A DNA stretch of 64,000 nt from Chara braunii (GCA_003427395.1 BFEA01000077.1:422800-486799), one strand, 5' to 3'. Numbered from the stretch's first letter, positions 20,728 to 33,095 are shown. Translations and numbers: made by a program. Notes: generated by a model from the sequence alone, not told the origin.

Positions 20728-23700
20728 TCCGTTGGTGAAAGGCAGAGCCTTGGGCCTAGCGTTTTTTGTTACAACATCGAACTCTCATTCGGAGGATTCG
20801 GGGATCGAGGCGAGTGAGCGGTGGCGCAGGAGTATTGGAGCGGTTAGAGGGAAACGACGGGTTGAGGGCCCAGCGAAGGTATCTCTGGGTTTTGCGGTCC
20901 ACAAGGATGTGCGACGGGACCAAGATGGGGGCATCCGACCTGATAGCCACGCGTCTGTGAAAAGGTTTTGGGTGTGAGTAAGCCCGTTAGGACATGAAGG
21001 AGGACAGACCGTAACCAGGCGCAGAGGGGCGAGGACATGAAGGCAGGGGAAATCGTTATGGACTCCCTAAGCAGATATCGGCTTCTAATGCCGCCACCCT
21101 ATTCTCTGAATCAACACCCTTCGTGGTGTCCATATTAACGTACAGATTGGCACAAACCCGGTGCCTCACAAATCATTCGTTGGGTCCAGGCGCAGTATGC
21201 CCAGGCGGAGTCGGACTTGAGTGTTGTGGCGGAAGCCTCAGCGGTGCTAGGCCGACTGGTCAAAGGACAGGCATAGGGACGAAAGACTAATCGAACCATT
21301 CATTACTGGATACCTCCTGAAGTTCCTCAGGAAAGGTAAGGCTGCCGAGTAAGTTTAGTACGTTAGCACGAAAAGTCGAGGGAGACTGGGCGGAGCATTA
21401 ACGAAACAAGTAAGAAGGAGATAAGCATGAAGGTAGCGGAGCTGCGGAGGCGAAGTGAGGGGAATGTATTTGGCGTAATTTTACGCCAGGAACGTTCAAG
21501 GACGGAGGTAATAAATAATGGACATGGCATGATAGGAAGAAAGGCTTCTCCTATGATACTGAAGGGAATCGAGTGGGAAAAAATGTGATGCAAGGGTTTT
21601 CGGGGACAACGATCCCAAATTTGCAATTAGTTTGAGCAAAAGATTAGTAGGAATAGAGTTAGAACGAGAAAAGTTTGCGCGGGAATGGTCGAGGGAGAAG
21701 AAGAGAAGGCAAGGGTGAGTAGATGTTAGTTTACTCGGCCGTTTCATGACCTTTTCTGATAAATGAAAATGCTAGACTGAGACTTTAATATCTGGCGACC
21801 ACGAATCTACGGTTAGAATAAGACGAAAGTTAGAGAATTACATTTAAGAGAGGAAGGCTTGCACGACGGACGAGTGAGAAAGAAAAGTGTGATATGATGG
21901 GGAAGATGGTTCATATCTCAACCCATTTCTGAGCAGATTCAGGCAAGCGGAGTCTTGATTTCAGGGTTTTAATGCATTGCGGATCTGATGGGAGAGTCCG
22001 AGTTCGTATTTGAGCACGTGAATAAGCGTTGTCAACGTATTCAGCCGCGCGATTCTGGCTTTGGCCTAACGAGAGGAAGTAAATGGGGGGATGAACCTAC
22101 CTGGAGCCTAGGAGGAGATTCATTCGGTTTTCCTCGGTGGCCAGCGGCGAGACCAGCGAGACTGACTTATTTTATGGGGAGGGGCTCATATGACCGGTGA
22201 AGCTAGAGTGAGGGTAGTAGTGAGACTGGAGGCCTACCTATTGGCTGATGCCTCTAGCGGGAGATCTACTTTGGTCTGCCCGCTTGTCGAAGGATATAGC
22301 CACCCCCTATCCGGTCCGCGCATCTGGCTTGGAAGTGATGTGTATTCCGTGCTTTAGTAGTAGGCTCATTCGATCTTGCTTATCCCATCGACGGGAGTAG
22401 TGCAGAGACAGGTGCGGGGTCGGAAGCCTACCTATAGTTCTGAAGGTTGATGTGAGGGCACGTACCTAGTGAGGGCACGCACCTAGTCTTGGTGAAGGTG
22501 TACAAGGTCGACACTTGCATGCACCCGGGTTGTTACTGTTGATGTCAACAGGCCGTATTGCTAGCTGGCAGGCGGCTACCAGCTGCATTGTGGTGGTCCG
22601 AGCACGCTGACGCCGACAACGCAGTGGTTTTGTAATCTAGTTGTAACAAGTGGGCAAGTGTTGTTCACGACAAGTCAACTTAGTAGGTGCGACACGCCGT
22701 GGTTGGACTGTGTGAATTGCTCGCACCGTGCTGTTGTGTACGGTGGTTGACTGAGCGACACCTTGTCAAGGGATTGCTACGCTCACACAAGAAAGAAAAG
22801 CTGCAAATTGTGCCACTCTTCTGATGTGTGTGGCGGTTGACCGTCGAGACTGTGTTTTCTATAACCCAACAACCGACACTGTGTGGTGGCTGACAGTCAA
22901 GGCTCTGTTCCTGTATTCCGACAGTCCACTGCGTGCGTCTGTTTGACTGTCAAGACTGCGAGTGCTGGAACATGAGAGTTGACTATGTGGGGGCAGGGTT
23001 TGTCGATCCCTCAACATTCAAGTTGTAGAACTCATTTGGGGCTGGTTTTCAGTACGAGCGTGAGTTGTGAGAGTGTTAGTCTACCAGGACTATTGTCAGT
23101 CAAGAACTACTGTTTGTTGCCGAAGTAAACTTGAACATTTTGGGTGCAACTGTTGATTTGAGGATTGTCGTTGCCTGTTGAGTCTTGTTGCTATACTCCT
23201 TTGGACTGTACTATTTTGTTGTGTCGTGCACACTATGCATTGCAGCAATTCCTCCCCTTCACTTGAGTAGAGTATAAGGGCGGGCTTCACTTGAGCACAA
23301 CATCTCTAGGCTGGGTTGTAGCAGATTGACAAGAAAGAACAGCGTTGCAACCTTGGGAAGTGTTTTAGATCTGCAAACAGAGGTCATTGCTGCAAACTTG
23401 GAGGTTCGTCATAAGGGAAGTGTTTAGTAGTTTGACTTCAGTTTGGCCGACGGTTGCGCATTTCGCCATCATTGCGGGCCCCTCAGGCGCACAAAGATTT
23501 CAAGGTCCTCTCTGACGAGTTGAGGCAGTCCATTTCCTGTATCTCGAGAGTCCAAAACCCCTCCTTCTGCCCTTCTTACTCTAAGTCTACCCTGAGGTTA
23601 CGAAAGGAAGGCGGCAAACGAGATTACAACCCGTAGGACCGCATCAGGACTTTGTGGGGAGTCTGCCCACCGATTGAGGGAGCTCTGCCGGAACTCTGGA

Positions 23701-23999
23701 GGAGTTATGGAGGCAGGGAACTGAGAGGTAATCATTGCTTTCTTCTATAAACCTAGTTATAACCCCTATTTGTACGTCTCGCTACATTTTGACTGAGTGT
23801 ATTGCATGCATCCCTACATTGATTTTGAGTTTGACTTTCTGGACATAAATCAGACTTAAGTAAAGGAAGACATGCGCAATCTCAATTTCAATTTTGTTGT
23901 CTGTCTAAAAGCAGATTGTGAAAAGGGTTTGCATATGGGGGAAAGGTGAGAGGAAGGTGGTTTTGCCTGCGTTTGACTGGGTCAACCAAAGGCTGGGCA

Positions 24000-24705
24000 A
24001 GTCTCCATAAGCTTGGAGGACTAAGTGCTATGTTTGTTTTTTGATTGCCTGGAGAACCAGATAGGTTTCCATAAGTTTGGATGACCTGGTTGCTTTGACT
24101 TTGTGTTTGCTTTTTCAGGGACCAAGTAGACTCCCATAAGTTTGGATGACTTGGTTGCCTTGTTTCTTTGGTTTTTTCTTATGCTTTATTGGTTTCTGAA
24201 AAGAGTTGAGCAAGTTTCATAAGTTTGCATGACTCTAACTCTGCTTATTTGTTCTAAGGGGAGACTAGACAAAGGACGAGACAAGTTTCTATAAGTTTGG
24301 ATGGTCTGGTCTGGAGCCACGCACATGCTGGAACAAAAAAGGTAAACTTGCCTATAACTTTATATTATTTTACTTATGAACAGGCTAGTCAGACATGTTT
24401 TCATAAGTTTGGATGGTTTGACTATAGCTTATCATAAACTGCAGAGAGTATAAATGAAGAATAAACTTACGGTAAGAAGGGGCGGGCTGAACCTTGTTTC
24501 TAAGTTGAGTTGTTCGGTCATATGCTGCCTTAAAAGATTAAGGTGCAGAAAGTTATACATAACTTGAATATCTTAAACAGTTTAGGGCGACTAGGTTGGA
24601 CAAGCTAGTCACATGCCCAAGGAAGAGAAAAGTTGTGGTGCACTGTGTTTGTGTATATCCAATGGTTGAGCTAGACAGGTTTCCATAAGTTTGGATGGTC
24701 TAGCT
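24000..24705 (+). other. Hairpin row with shared loop, LTR copy 1
   Basis: Seven hairpins share the loop core CCATAAGTTTGG, while each outer stem is different: 24,000-24,022 (AGTC/GACT), 24,055-24,091 (AACCAG/CTGGTT), 24,121-24,155 (ACCAAGT/ACTTGGT), 24,202-24,242 (AGAGTTGAG/CTCTAACTCT), 24,275-24,311 (GACGAGAC/GTCTGGTC), 24,384-24,428 (GCTAGTCAGAC/GTTTGACTATAGC), 24,669-24,705 (AGCTAGAC/GTCTAGCT). An inner TCCA/TGGA stem with loop TAAGTT is possible in most. The bases before the core are AGTTT/GGTTT in this copy. Confidence 0.85.
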
Positions 24706-24978
24706 TTACGCCCTATGTAAGTTGGGTATTAAAACCCTATGAACTATTGTTTGACAAGGTTGACTTTAGGATGGTGATAGTACTTACCATTGTGGTCTGG
24801 TCGTGCATGTGGCTGAGTGAGATCATTACTTAGTCTGAATTTCAGTTTGATAGGTAGTTGCCTTAGTTGCTCGCCACGTGTCAGAGCTATAGGAGTTAGT
24901 TCGATTTTTGTATTTTTTTAGCTAACTTTTTCTTATTTAGGTCTATGCTCACATTTTCTGGGATCATTTGTTATACTT

Positions 24979-25564
24979 GGCTTTGTATAAATCTTGGTAA
25001 GTTACTTTCTCTACGGGAAGAGCTGCCGAAATTTCTACAAATCCAAGGAGTTAGTAAAATCTGGCTTTTTAAAGTTCAACTTTTGTCAAAGTTTTATATC
25101 TGGCTTAGTAGGAATCTGAAAAACTTTTTTTTCTAAGGGAAGTGTTCCCCAAGTTTTCACTGATTCAGGGAGTTAGACAAAATTTGGTTTTAGAAAGTCA
25201 GAGTTCTTTTAGATTCTGAACTTAGCTTTGTATAAATTTTGGAAAGTTACTTTTTCTACGGGAAGCCCAACAGAAATTTCTAAAAAACTGAGGAGTTAGT
25301 TACATTTTGTCTTTACATAACTTAAGTTTTGTTTCCAGTTCTTATCGGACTTAGTATGAATCTGAGAAGTCTACCTTTCTAGAGGAGATGCTGCCCAAAT
25401 TTTTACTAATTCAGAGAGTTTAACAAAATCCGACCTTCTAGAATTGAATATTACTTCAATTTTTGTAGTCGGGCTAAGTATAAAATTTGAAAAGACACTT
25501 TTCCTATGGAAAACGTTGCCAAAAATTTTTTAGTTTAAAGAAGTTGGAATGTATTTTGACAGGT
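24979..25564 (+). repeat. 123-bp tandem array, five units, LTR copy 1
   Basis: Unit starts near 24,979, 25,102, 25,224, 25,347 and 25,471. Units 1, 3 and 5 carry CTACGGGAAG..GCCGAAATT. Units 2 and 4 carry CTAAGGGAAG / CTAGAGGAGATG then CCCAAxTTTTTACT and ATTCAG. The array is therefore a dimeric repeat of about 246 bp. Confidence 0.8.
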
Positions 25565-27290
25565 GGCGATTCTCACGATCCACCCTGTATGGAGGAGATT
25601 CAGTCATAAGTCTACCTTTCTTTGAGCACTGGGTTAGAGGTAGACTTAGACCTAGTTCATAGGAGAATTTTGAGTAAGAATGTGTTATGAAGATTCATTC
25701 CTCATACACTGATAGTCTAGTTTTGAGAATTGAACTGTCTTGTGTTGCAGACCCTCTTGATTAAATCGATTCAGGATTTTTACTAGATTCAGCTTGATCC
25801 CACAAGGATCATTTTCTTTTATCACTAATAACATGTTGGTTGCCAATGTGTCGGTTTACGACTAAACTTCAATCCACTCTCGCCACTCAACGTAAAGGCT
25901 TCAACCCTTGTGGTTTGATTTGTTTCATTGGGGTTTCCACCCAGACTTTTGTTGAATGGTCATTTAACAAAGGTGACGAGTACTTTATTATGAAAGGTTG
26001 GACAAAGGTTGGGGTTTGCGTGACTAAAGCGAGGGGTATGAGTGCAGAGCATGGTTGAAGTTGACCCCGTGCAGTGCGTTGATTTTTTTGTTGAATCTTT
26101 GATGTGATTGCAGGTATGTTTATGGTTCGGGTTTTGGAATTGACTACCTGCGATCACATGTATATATATGACTGAGAGGAGTCCCACTGTGATTGTTAGA
26201 AGTGATCGTCGCATATTATATACCATTTTTTATATACGTACATACACATGTATCGAATTTTCGTACGAACTATTATGACCGTGCATAAGGGTTGAACAAA
26301 TTATTGTTTTAAGAGAAAAGAGAGCTTCTCTTTTACCATTGTTTTGAAGAGTTTTTAAAGTTGGAAGTTGGAGTCCGTGACACTGTCGAAGTAAAACCCC
26401 TTGATTTCTCTTCAGGCTTTGGATGATGGAACTAGTCTCCAGGGCAATAAGAGACGATCGCCACCACCTGTATGAACTTGTGTACCACCCACTCTCTGCA
26501 GGGTGCAGAAGAGGGCATGGTTCTCAACCGCACTTGGCGGTTGTCCAGCGTCGAGAGATTAACCCCTCAAGGCGTGTGTCAACCGACACTTGAGCGTCGA
26601 ATGCGACCCTCGAGATTAACGAGGAGCTCATGATTATGGGTACTACATAAAACACCATCATTGTAACTGCTTGCGTATGCTTGCATTCAAGTTGCTAGTT
26701 AATATGATAAGGCCTTGCGTTCGCGCGATTCTATACTAAGTCTCGCGCGTGTCGACTAACCGATTTCCAGGTCGGAAGGTTATGGGTTGAATACTAAAAG
26801 GGACTAGGAGTATTGTTGAGTTGATTGAGTGTGTTTTTCATTTTATGTTTTAAAGCGTGGGGTAACGCGTGGTGAGTGGGATGCGTCCTAATCGACCGAC
26901 GACGAATCGCGCTTGGGACTTCAGCCCCCCAATGCGTCGATTCTCGTGCGGGTCCGATAGAGGCGTGGACCGCGGGTAACCCCTCTGGTACATCGTACGA
27001 GAAACACCCTCGGCTGGTCCCCCTCTGCGATTGCAACTGATTAGCTTTCATACTGTGGACTAGTAGCTCGGCAGGGATACGCCCACCGAAGGGAGGTGAC
27101 AGCTCCTGCAGGTGGAGGTGAAGTTGTACCTCGCGTACGCCCTATGCTGTCGTAGAGGCTCGCGAGAGGTATGGCCGACGCACGCGGCCGGAGCAGTTGT
27201 GGAAGCTTCATTTAAGTATCGCGAGTAGACCAACTCTTGCGTAACGTGGCCGGGAGGGTCCCTCCCTGCGAGGGATCGATGTGCTCGACA

Positions 27291-28201
27291 ACACTTTCCA
27301 TTGGTCTTTGCAGGCTCGGCGCCCTACTATACAGCAGAGCACAACCGACGTGTAGCCCCGGTAGCCTCTAGGCTCGTCCAGGGTCGCGAAGGTAGAGGGA
27401 CCAGCGTGGTCTTTTCAACTGCGCGCCAAGTGCCCTCCTGTTGTGTTATGGGATATAAGAGAAGGAAGAGAAAAGAAAGCAAAAAGCAAAGAAGGTCGAG
27501 CGTCAGACCAGTTCACTTCCCTTTTCCCTTTCTGTTATTATTATTATTATTAGTTGCCTTCTGAATTTTGTCTATCTCTTGTTTCACGGGGAGAAGAACG
27601 GGTCGTTTTATAATCTCAATTGCAAATGGGCGGCCAGGGCTGGCTGGCCCTTCGAATCCCATTTACAGCAGGCGCGACTCTCAAGCCCTGCGTAAGGCTC
27701 CAAAATGGGAGCACCCACGGCCGCGTCGGTAGGAGGTTCATCACCCCCTGCGGGAGGTCATAAGCCCCCTCCTTGCCATCGGACAAGGGTACCCATCAGA
27801 GGTAGTCGGTTGACCCTTTTTGAAAAGGGAAGGGTGACCGTTAGTATCCCGTTATGGGACCACCTGTGTCGGGCTAGCATGTCATTTTCACGCCAAAGGC
27901 GACTGTTGAGGTTCGACATCTCATCTTTTTCTTCGTTTTTATTGTTCTACTAAAATTTTGGGAAAACAATGCTAAACACCTTCCTTAGAGCGCAGGGACC
28001 GCGACCCATAGTAATCCTATAAAAATAGGGGCTACTGGGTTACTAGTAGTTGACCAATAGTCACTCGCAGGCTACCTCCCTGTGCCAATGCAGGTAATCT
28101 GAGGGGGAAGTGCAGGGTGGTGAAGTGAGCAGGTGATATGTTGTCTGTGTGCTGGTGCTCCATAAGTACGAAGTTCAGGTTATTTCAGAAAGCGCACGAC
28201 T
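27291..28201. other. No gene; small hairpins
   Basis: A hairpin at 27,624-27,664 (AAATGGG/CCCATTT outside GGCCAG/CTGGCC) holds TTCGAATCCC. It resembles a tRNA T-arm but has no other tRNA feature. TCCTATAAAAATAGG at about 28,015 is a possible TATA box upstream of the 28,202 ORF. Confidence 0.4.
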
Positions 28202-28747
28202 ATGGCTTTGCACCGCTATAGGCCTGACTGCTGGAATCTTATCACTCGCTGGAGGCCGATGTTCCGGGAGGGACCCTGGACCACCATAATCCTCAACTAT
28301 GACGGGGGAGAAGAGGCCGAGTTAAAGATCAATGTAGAGGAGGCTAGGGAGGAAGAGATAAGAGCAGACCCAAAACTGCAGGCAGTCGTGAATGAAGCGA
28401 AGGATAGAGCCAAGCGTAGGTGCAAACGGGACGGCGTGACAGCTGAGGTCCAGGTTACAATCGTCCACCATGACGCGGAAACCTCCACGGATATGGTGGA
28501 ACACGAGCAAGCTCACCTGGACCGAGATTCAAAAGGTGAGAGCGAATTGAGCGCAACAGAGACTCTGGTCTGGCATGGGTTGGACCAGTGGCAGAGGGCC
28601 CACCTGCCGGCAAAGCCTGTGGAGAGCAGCTCGGAGGCCAACTCGCGACATAGACGTGACCAAGGGTACCGGGCAGTTACAACGGAAGCGCGACCATCGA
28701 AGAGAGGGAGAAGTCAGGTGACCGAGGAGTGTGCCAAGCATGAGTGA
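28202..28747 (+). CDS. Unrecognised 181-codon ORF
   Basis: The longest uninterrupted plus-strand frame with ordinary composition, ATG at 28,202, stop at 28,745. It encodes a hydrophilic protein: an N-terminal part with RYRPDCWNLITRW and a likely beta strand TTIILNYDGGEEAELKI. Residues about 45-80 are a strongly charged, probably helical stretch (EEAREEEIRADPKLQAVVNE). A second strand-like stretch EVQVTIVHHD follows at about residues 81-95, then a polar, low-complexity C-terminal half. No known domain recognised. The Tyr/Trp then strand pattern weakly recalls element B modules. It could be a retroelement accessory ORF or chance. A TATA-like site lies about 190 bp upstream. Confidence 0.35.
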   Translation: MALHRYRPDCWNLITRWRPMFREGPWTTIILNYDGGEEAELKINVEEAREEEIRADPKLQAVVNEAKDRAKRRCKRDGVTAEVQVTIVHHDAETSTDMVEHEQAHLDRDSKGESELSATETLVWHGLDQWQRAHLPAKPVESSSEANSRHRRDQGYRAVTTEARPSKRGRSQVTEECAKHE

Positions 28748-28856
28748 CTGGTTGACGTCATCACACTAGAAGACACCGCAGAAGGTGTGCCTGCCAGGGA
28801 CGAGATCAAGCTTCTACATGGTGTCTTGAATTAGCTGGGAGGACGTAGTGCCCCTG

Positions 28857-29010
28857 CGTGCGAGGGTGATGCAGCTGACTTCGTCTCGTTCACACGAGTC
28901 GTGGCATTGCGTGAGATAGTGGGGGAGACGCACGTGACCAGGCGTGTGAGGGTGACGTGGTTAACGTCATCCTGTCTACGCGAGTCGTGGTATTACGAGA
29001 GAGGGCGAGA
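28857..29010. repeat. 86-bp direct repeat
   Basis: CGTGCGAGGGTGATG... at 28,857 and CGTGTGAGGGTGACG... at 28,943, each followed by TCxTxTCxxxxxCxCGAGTCGTGG. Two units. Confidence 0.6.
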
Positions 29011-29271
29011 AAAACGTATGGTTGCAAGTGATGATGGTACGCACTAACTAGTGGAGAAGCTGTAGATGGATTTACTTCTTGATATCAGCCATGGCGAAGC
29101 AGCGACGAGCTAAGTGCGAGTGATACTAGTACTGTGAGATCAGGTCAGCCTGCCTGCAATGGACAGTGACTCCAGGTCACGCACTTTGCACATGAGAGAG
29201 CGAGCTTGTCCAGTTTGACGATCGGCAAAGTGATGGTCTTTGCGGCTCCCTGCTATTATCCTGACCACCTC

Positions 29272-29288
29272 CCTTTATTATAAAGGGA
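29272..29288. repeat. Short perfect palindrome
   Basis: CCCTTTATTATAAAGGG: 8-bp arms around one T. Confidence 0.6.
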
Positions 29289-29434
29289 CCTCGACACCGA
29301 ACAGACGGCAGCGAGTATATGCAATTGACAGTAGAATCTACGTGGATCTTGAGGAAGATAGACGCGTCTTACTCCGGAACAGCTCCGCCCTCACAGGTTG
29401 CCACTTAGTTGATGGAAACTCGAGAACAGAGAAG

Positions 29435-29710
29435 AGAGGGGGCGAGAGAAAGTACCCGTGGAAGTCAGGCAACCTCTCGGTAGCTTGTGAGTGGAAGTCG
29501 CAACCGACCCAGGTGGTTGCTCGCGATGAGTGGGCAGGCACTCACAACCGACCGAGTGGAAGTCACAACCGACCCTGGTGGTTGCTCGCGATGAGTGGGC
29601 AGGCACAACTGACTTCCTATGAGGTGGTTGCTTGCAATGAGTGGGCAGGCACTCACAACCGACCGAGAGAGAGGGGGCGAGAGAAAGTACCCGTGGAAGT
29701 CAGGCATGAA
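29435..29710. repeat. Interspersed short direct repeats
   Basis: GTGGTTGCTCGCGATGAGTG (or one-base variants), continuing GGCAGGCAC, occurs at about 29,512, 29,578 and 29,625. GAGAGAAAGTACCCGTGGAA occurs at about 29,443 and 29,682. A 167-codon frame across this region (29,240-29,743) is open on the plus strand, and frames are also open on the minus strand. The repeats, not coding constraint, explain that. Confidence 0.7.
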
Positions 29711-29743
29711 AGAGACCATAGGGTCGTCTCCGTGACTTGTTGA

Positions 29744-32412
29744 TGTCACATGCTAATCGCGGCAGTCGGTAGCTTACCTGGGTTTCTGGCTCGGTGTGTT
29801 GGGGGTTACGAATTGGACACGCTTTGAGAGAACAGCAAGTACAGACTCTTGATAGGAAGCGGGCCTGAGACGCTTTAGGCGAACCCTCGTCCTAAACGTG
29901 TGGCGAATATCGTTCTTGCTGTTGTATGGTTCGTGCTGAAGATTGCCTGGGGCTATCAAGCGTGGTGAACCCATGATCTTGTGCATGCTTAAAAGAACAG
30001 TAAGCTAATACGTGATATGAAAGGGACGAAACTGGAAAGGGATGGCTGCTATTTAGCATGACAGATAATCGAAATCTGTCGGAGGAACGAAACGTGCAAA
30101 ATAGACTGTGTGTGTCAGTTGAGGTCCTATGTGCCCTGAATCACTCTTGATGAGGTGACATTGTAACTGAGAACAGGCTGGAAAGTCAAAAGAGCAAAAA
30201 CAAGTAACAACTAAGTATATTCAGAGAGTTGAACCGTTCTGAACGCTGTCAAAAGTTGATGGGCTATAGGCTGAGGAGATTGCTAATTGGTTTTCATGTC
30301 TACGAGTGTCGATAGGGTCTGGATAAGTTGCCTTGTCGTTCCTTCCCGAGTGGAATAAACGGAATGCAAGAGAGAAAAGTGAAGGGTTACCACGAAGAAT
30401 GATATGCTAGAAGTGTGTGGTATGATTGTGAGTTTCCGATGGGTTGATTTTGTTCTCTTATAAGTTGTTGCTTTATATGAGAGCATTGATCGTAGTTCTC
30501 TCACCTTGCATTCTGTCACATATCTCCATTCCCAGTTGTATAACGGGACGGGTTGGATGCTTGCTTCGTGGTCCTCTGATCGGGCGAAAATTGATTGTTA
30601 GGTCGAGTTGGGTGTGCTTCCCCTGATAAGTAAAGTAGCCATGCTTCACTGCAAACGCTCACCTCTTAATTAATGAATGGCAAAACGTAATTTTAAGGAA
30701 GATTGCTTACCTTCTAGTCAAGTACATACTTGACGGGGACTAGTGAATCCTCCGTCAAAGTGTGCTCCCGATTACAGGGGCGGAATTTTGATTCACTTTG
30801 CTCGAGTACCAACTGGTGGGCAAATAACTGATGGCACGTGTGAGCCTGATAGGAGTCATTATTGATTATAATATGACTGTCAAGACTTGATAGGCTTGAA
30901 CCCTTTTCCCGAAGGAAGGCGGTTCTTTGCATCAGTCTAAATTACTTCAACATTGTGATATGGAATCGCAGAACAATGTATATGTGAATCTATATATACA
31001 TAAACATACAATTCTTAATTCCAAGTCACTAAAGGTACACACTTTCTGCCTTTCTTAAGAACTATCTGAGGAGCTACGAGTCTACCCTTACAAATCTATG
31101 GGGGTGGACGACCCAATCTTCCTTGGTCATTAACTTTAACGAGACCCACCATGAGAAGCTTTTGAAAGAAATGTAGAAATTACTACCGACTGCCCGCGTG
31201 CTTAGCCTGGAGGAACTAATGACCTTGTGAACCAGATTTGAACTCAAAGCCAATCCAAGCGAGTCTATTGACAAAACCTTAGCGGGGAGTCGAGAGACTT
31301 ATTCGACCAATCGACAAATTAGACCTTGCATATGTTTATTGAATATAGTTATGGGATAAGGCTCAGAAGACTGCCATGCGTTATGTTGACATCCCTTCTC
31401 TTTAAAAGTCGTCCTCATAGTGAATCGAACCGGCAGGTTGTACTAAGGCTGAGCATGCGCTCAGACTCGGAAGGCTCGCTAAGCTAAATTGGTGATCTCG
31501 CTCGGAGAACCACCTGTTGCTTCCGGCTTTAGGAAGCATAGGCTAAAGTAAACCCGATGTTTCTACGCCCACACTCAAAGCCTAGAAGTAAGTTGACAGG
31601 TCTCGACAGTGGAATTAAAAAGGAAAAAGAAAAAGGGGGGAATTCATGCAAATCGACAAACACCCTGTGTGACTCGTTCTATGAAACTCCATCGATTCAT
31701 ATGTGAGAACTGCTCTTGATGGGCTTTTCGAGCTGAGTCACACTTAACAATCTGTGTGCCACCCATTATATTAAACTAGTCTCATGTGCGCACTGCATCT
31801 GACAGGGTTTTAGACACTTAGTCCATTATCCAGGATCCCTTAAAGGATGAACCATAACTAAGAGGACCATGTCAAGCAGAAATACTCTGAGGCACAAGAT
31901 ATAAAGCTTTAGATGACAGCTCTGCGGGAGCATGCAGTCTCAAGGATTGGGGAAGAGAGATATACTGGATTCGCTTTCTACTTCTGCGATTGCAAAGGCA
32001 ATTTGCGCAGCGTGGGATCATCACTTGGAACGTCTGAACAGGCTAGAGCCGAGTCCTGAACGAGTGTTAATCAACAAACCGGTCCTTACCTTTGCAGTCA
32101 GCTGACAACGACCCCTCGTCATTGAAGTGCCCGATGGCCATCGAACGTCCGAGGCAATGTCAATGATCCTCTACATGTGCTCGTCGTCCCCTAGTCATCC
32201 CTTAATTTTCGGACAGATCATCGGCGGCCGAACAATTATAGCAAGGGCGAGAGAGTCTGTGAACACCCCGTCACTGAGACCAGCGCCTCAGACTCTGTTT
32301 GATGAGACTAAGTGGTTGACAGTGAATATTTAAAAGGGGGGTCATTGAAGATGGATACCTCCTTTCCTCCCTCAGAGTCCTGCTAAGGTCATTAACTATC
32401 TCCCTTCCTTCC
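29744..32412. other. No gene recognised
   Basis: About 2.7 kb of mixed sequence, short frames on both strands, no repeats found by eye. TATATATACATA at about 30,990 is A/T-rich. Could include a decayed LTR. Confidence 0.35.
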
Positions 32413-33095
32413 TTGTTTCCCGGTGAGTTAGTGACTAGAGAAGAGCAAGTGAGCATGAAGGATCAAGAGGTCCTAGTGATGAAGTTCAGATCTAACAAAG
32501 ATAAGAAGGAGGGATGGGAGGAAGAGGCATATCAGGACATGAGCTCACAGATGCAGGTTCAGAGAGAACTAGCAGTTAGGATGGCCGGAGGAAAAAGACA
32601 CATTGAATACGTGTTTTACTTTTAAGGCCACGATGACAAGCTGGACAGTACGGGCTCCTTTCTAGAAACTGTTGAGCAGGCCAAAGCAAAACTCAAATGA
32701 GAGTTTGGCCGCTCATGCCCCTTTCCTCGAGTGCCTTGTGAATCAATTAGAGAGCATTACCTATCGCGTTAAAATTTATCTCAACATGTGAGAGTCTGAT
32801 CACAGATTGGCAACCAGTTGCTGTACAACTTTTAACCATCAGAGGGATCGTCAGAGACCACTGACTTAGGGTGATTCAGTCGGAGTTCGCGTTAGTGTTA
32901 TTCAGCCAGTATTTCCCTTGGTCATTACCAATCCGGACTCTTCATCAAATTGTTCATTTCCAGCGCATCTTATCCTCACATGAGCGTGGTCACTTCCTTT
33001 TCAGTTCAGCAGATAGTCCTGTTTAGTCTCAGCGGGTTTGTGTCCAAAGATGCTTTCCAATACGGGCACGTCAGCGCATTAGGCTTTAAACAGGA
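32413..33095 (+). pseudogene. Coding relic upstream of the 33.1 kb module
   Basis: 32,413-32,625 is open and reads a Lys/Glu/Gln-rich segment ending GGKRHIEYVFYF. Past the TAA the same frame continues GHDDKLDSTGSFLETVEQAKAKLK. Near 33,040, in another frame, SKDAFQYGHVSALGFKQ resembles the start of element B module 1 (TKEVFPYQYEHCW). Interpreted as a decayed retroelement gene, product unknown. Confidence 0.4.

Larger units (their letters stand above)
20343..27290 (+). mobile_element. Solo LTR, copy 1, 6,948 bp
   Basis: Starts TGTCGGTACGAATACCC and ends GATGTGCTCGACA, matching both ends of the LTRs at 41,370 and 53,165. It keeps the terminal hairpin, the TATA palindrome at +374, the hairpin row, the five 123-bp units and the last kilobase. 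No primer site follows and no internal region precedes it, so it is best read as a solo LTR. Homology is clear for the first ~600 bp and from about 22,980 to the end. 20,960-22,900 is largely different, which marks another subfamily. No matching target duplication: TGCGT on the left, ACACT on the right. Confidence 0.8.

Noticed and set aside
27620-27665. tRNA-like T-arm (TTCGAATCCC) in a hairpin
   Set aside because: No A box, anticodon arm or acceptor stem could be placed around it.
29240-29743. Plus-strand frame of 167 codons
   Set aside because: Made of short direct repeats and also open on the opposite strand. No domain.
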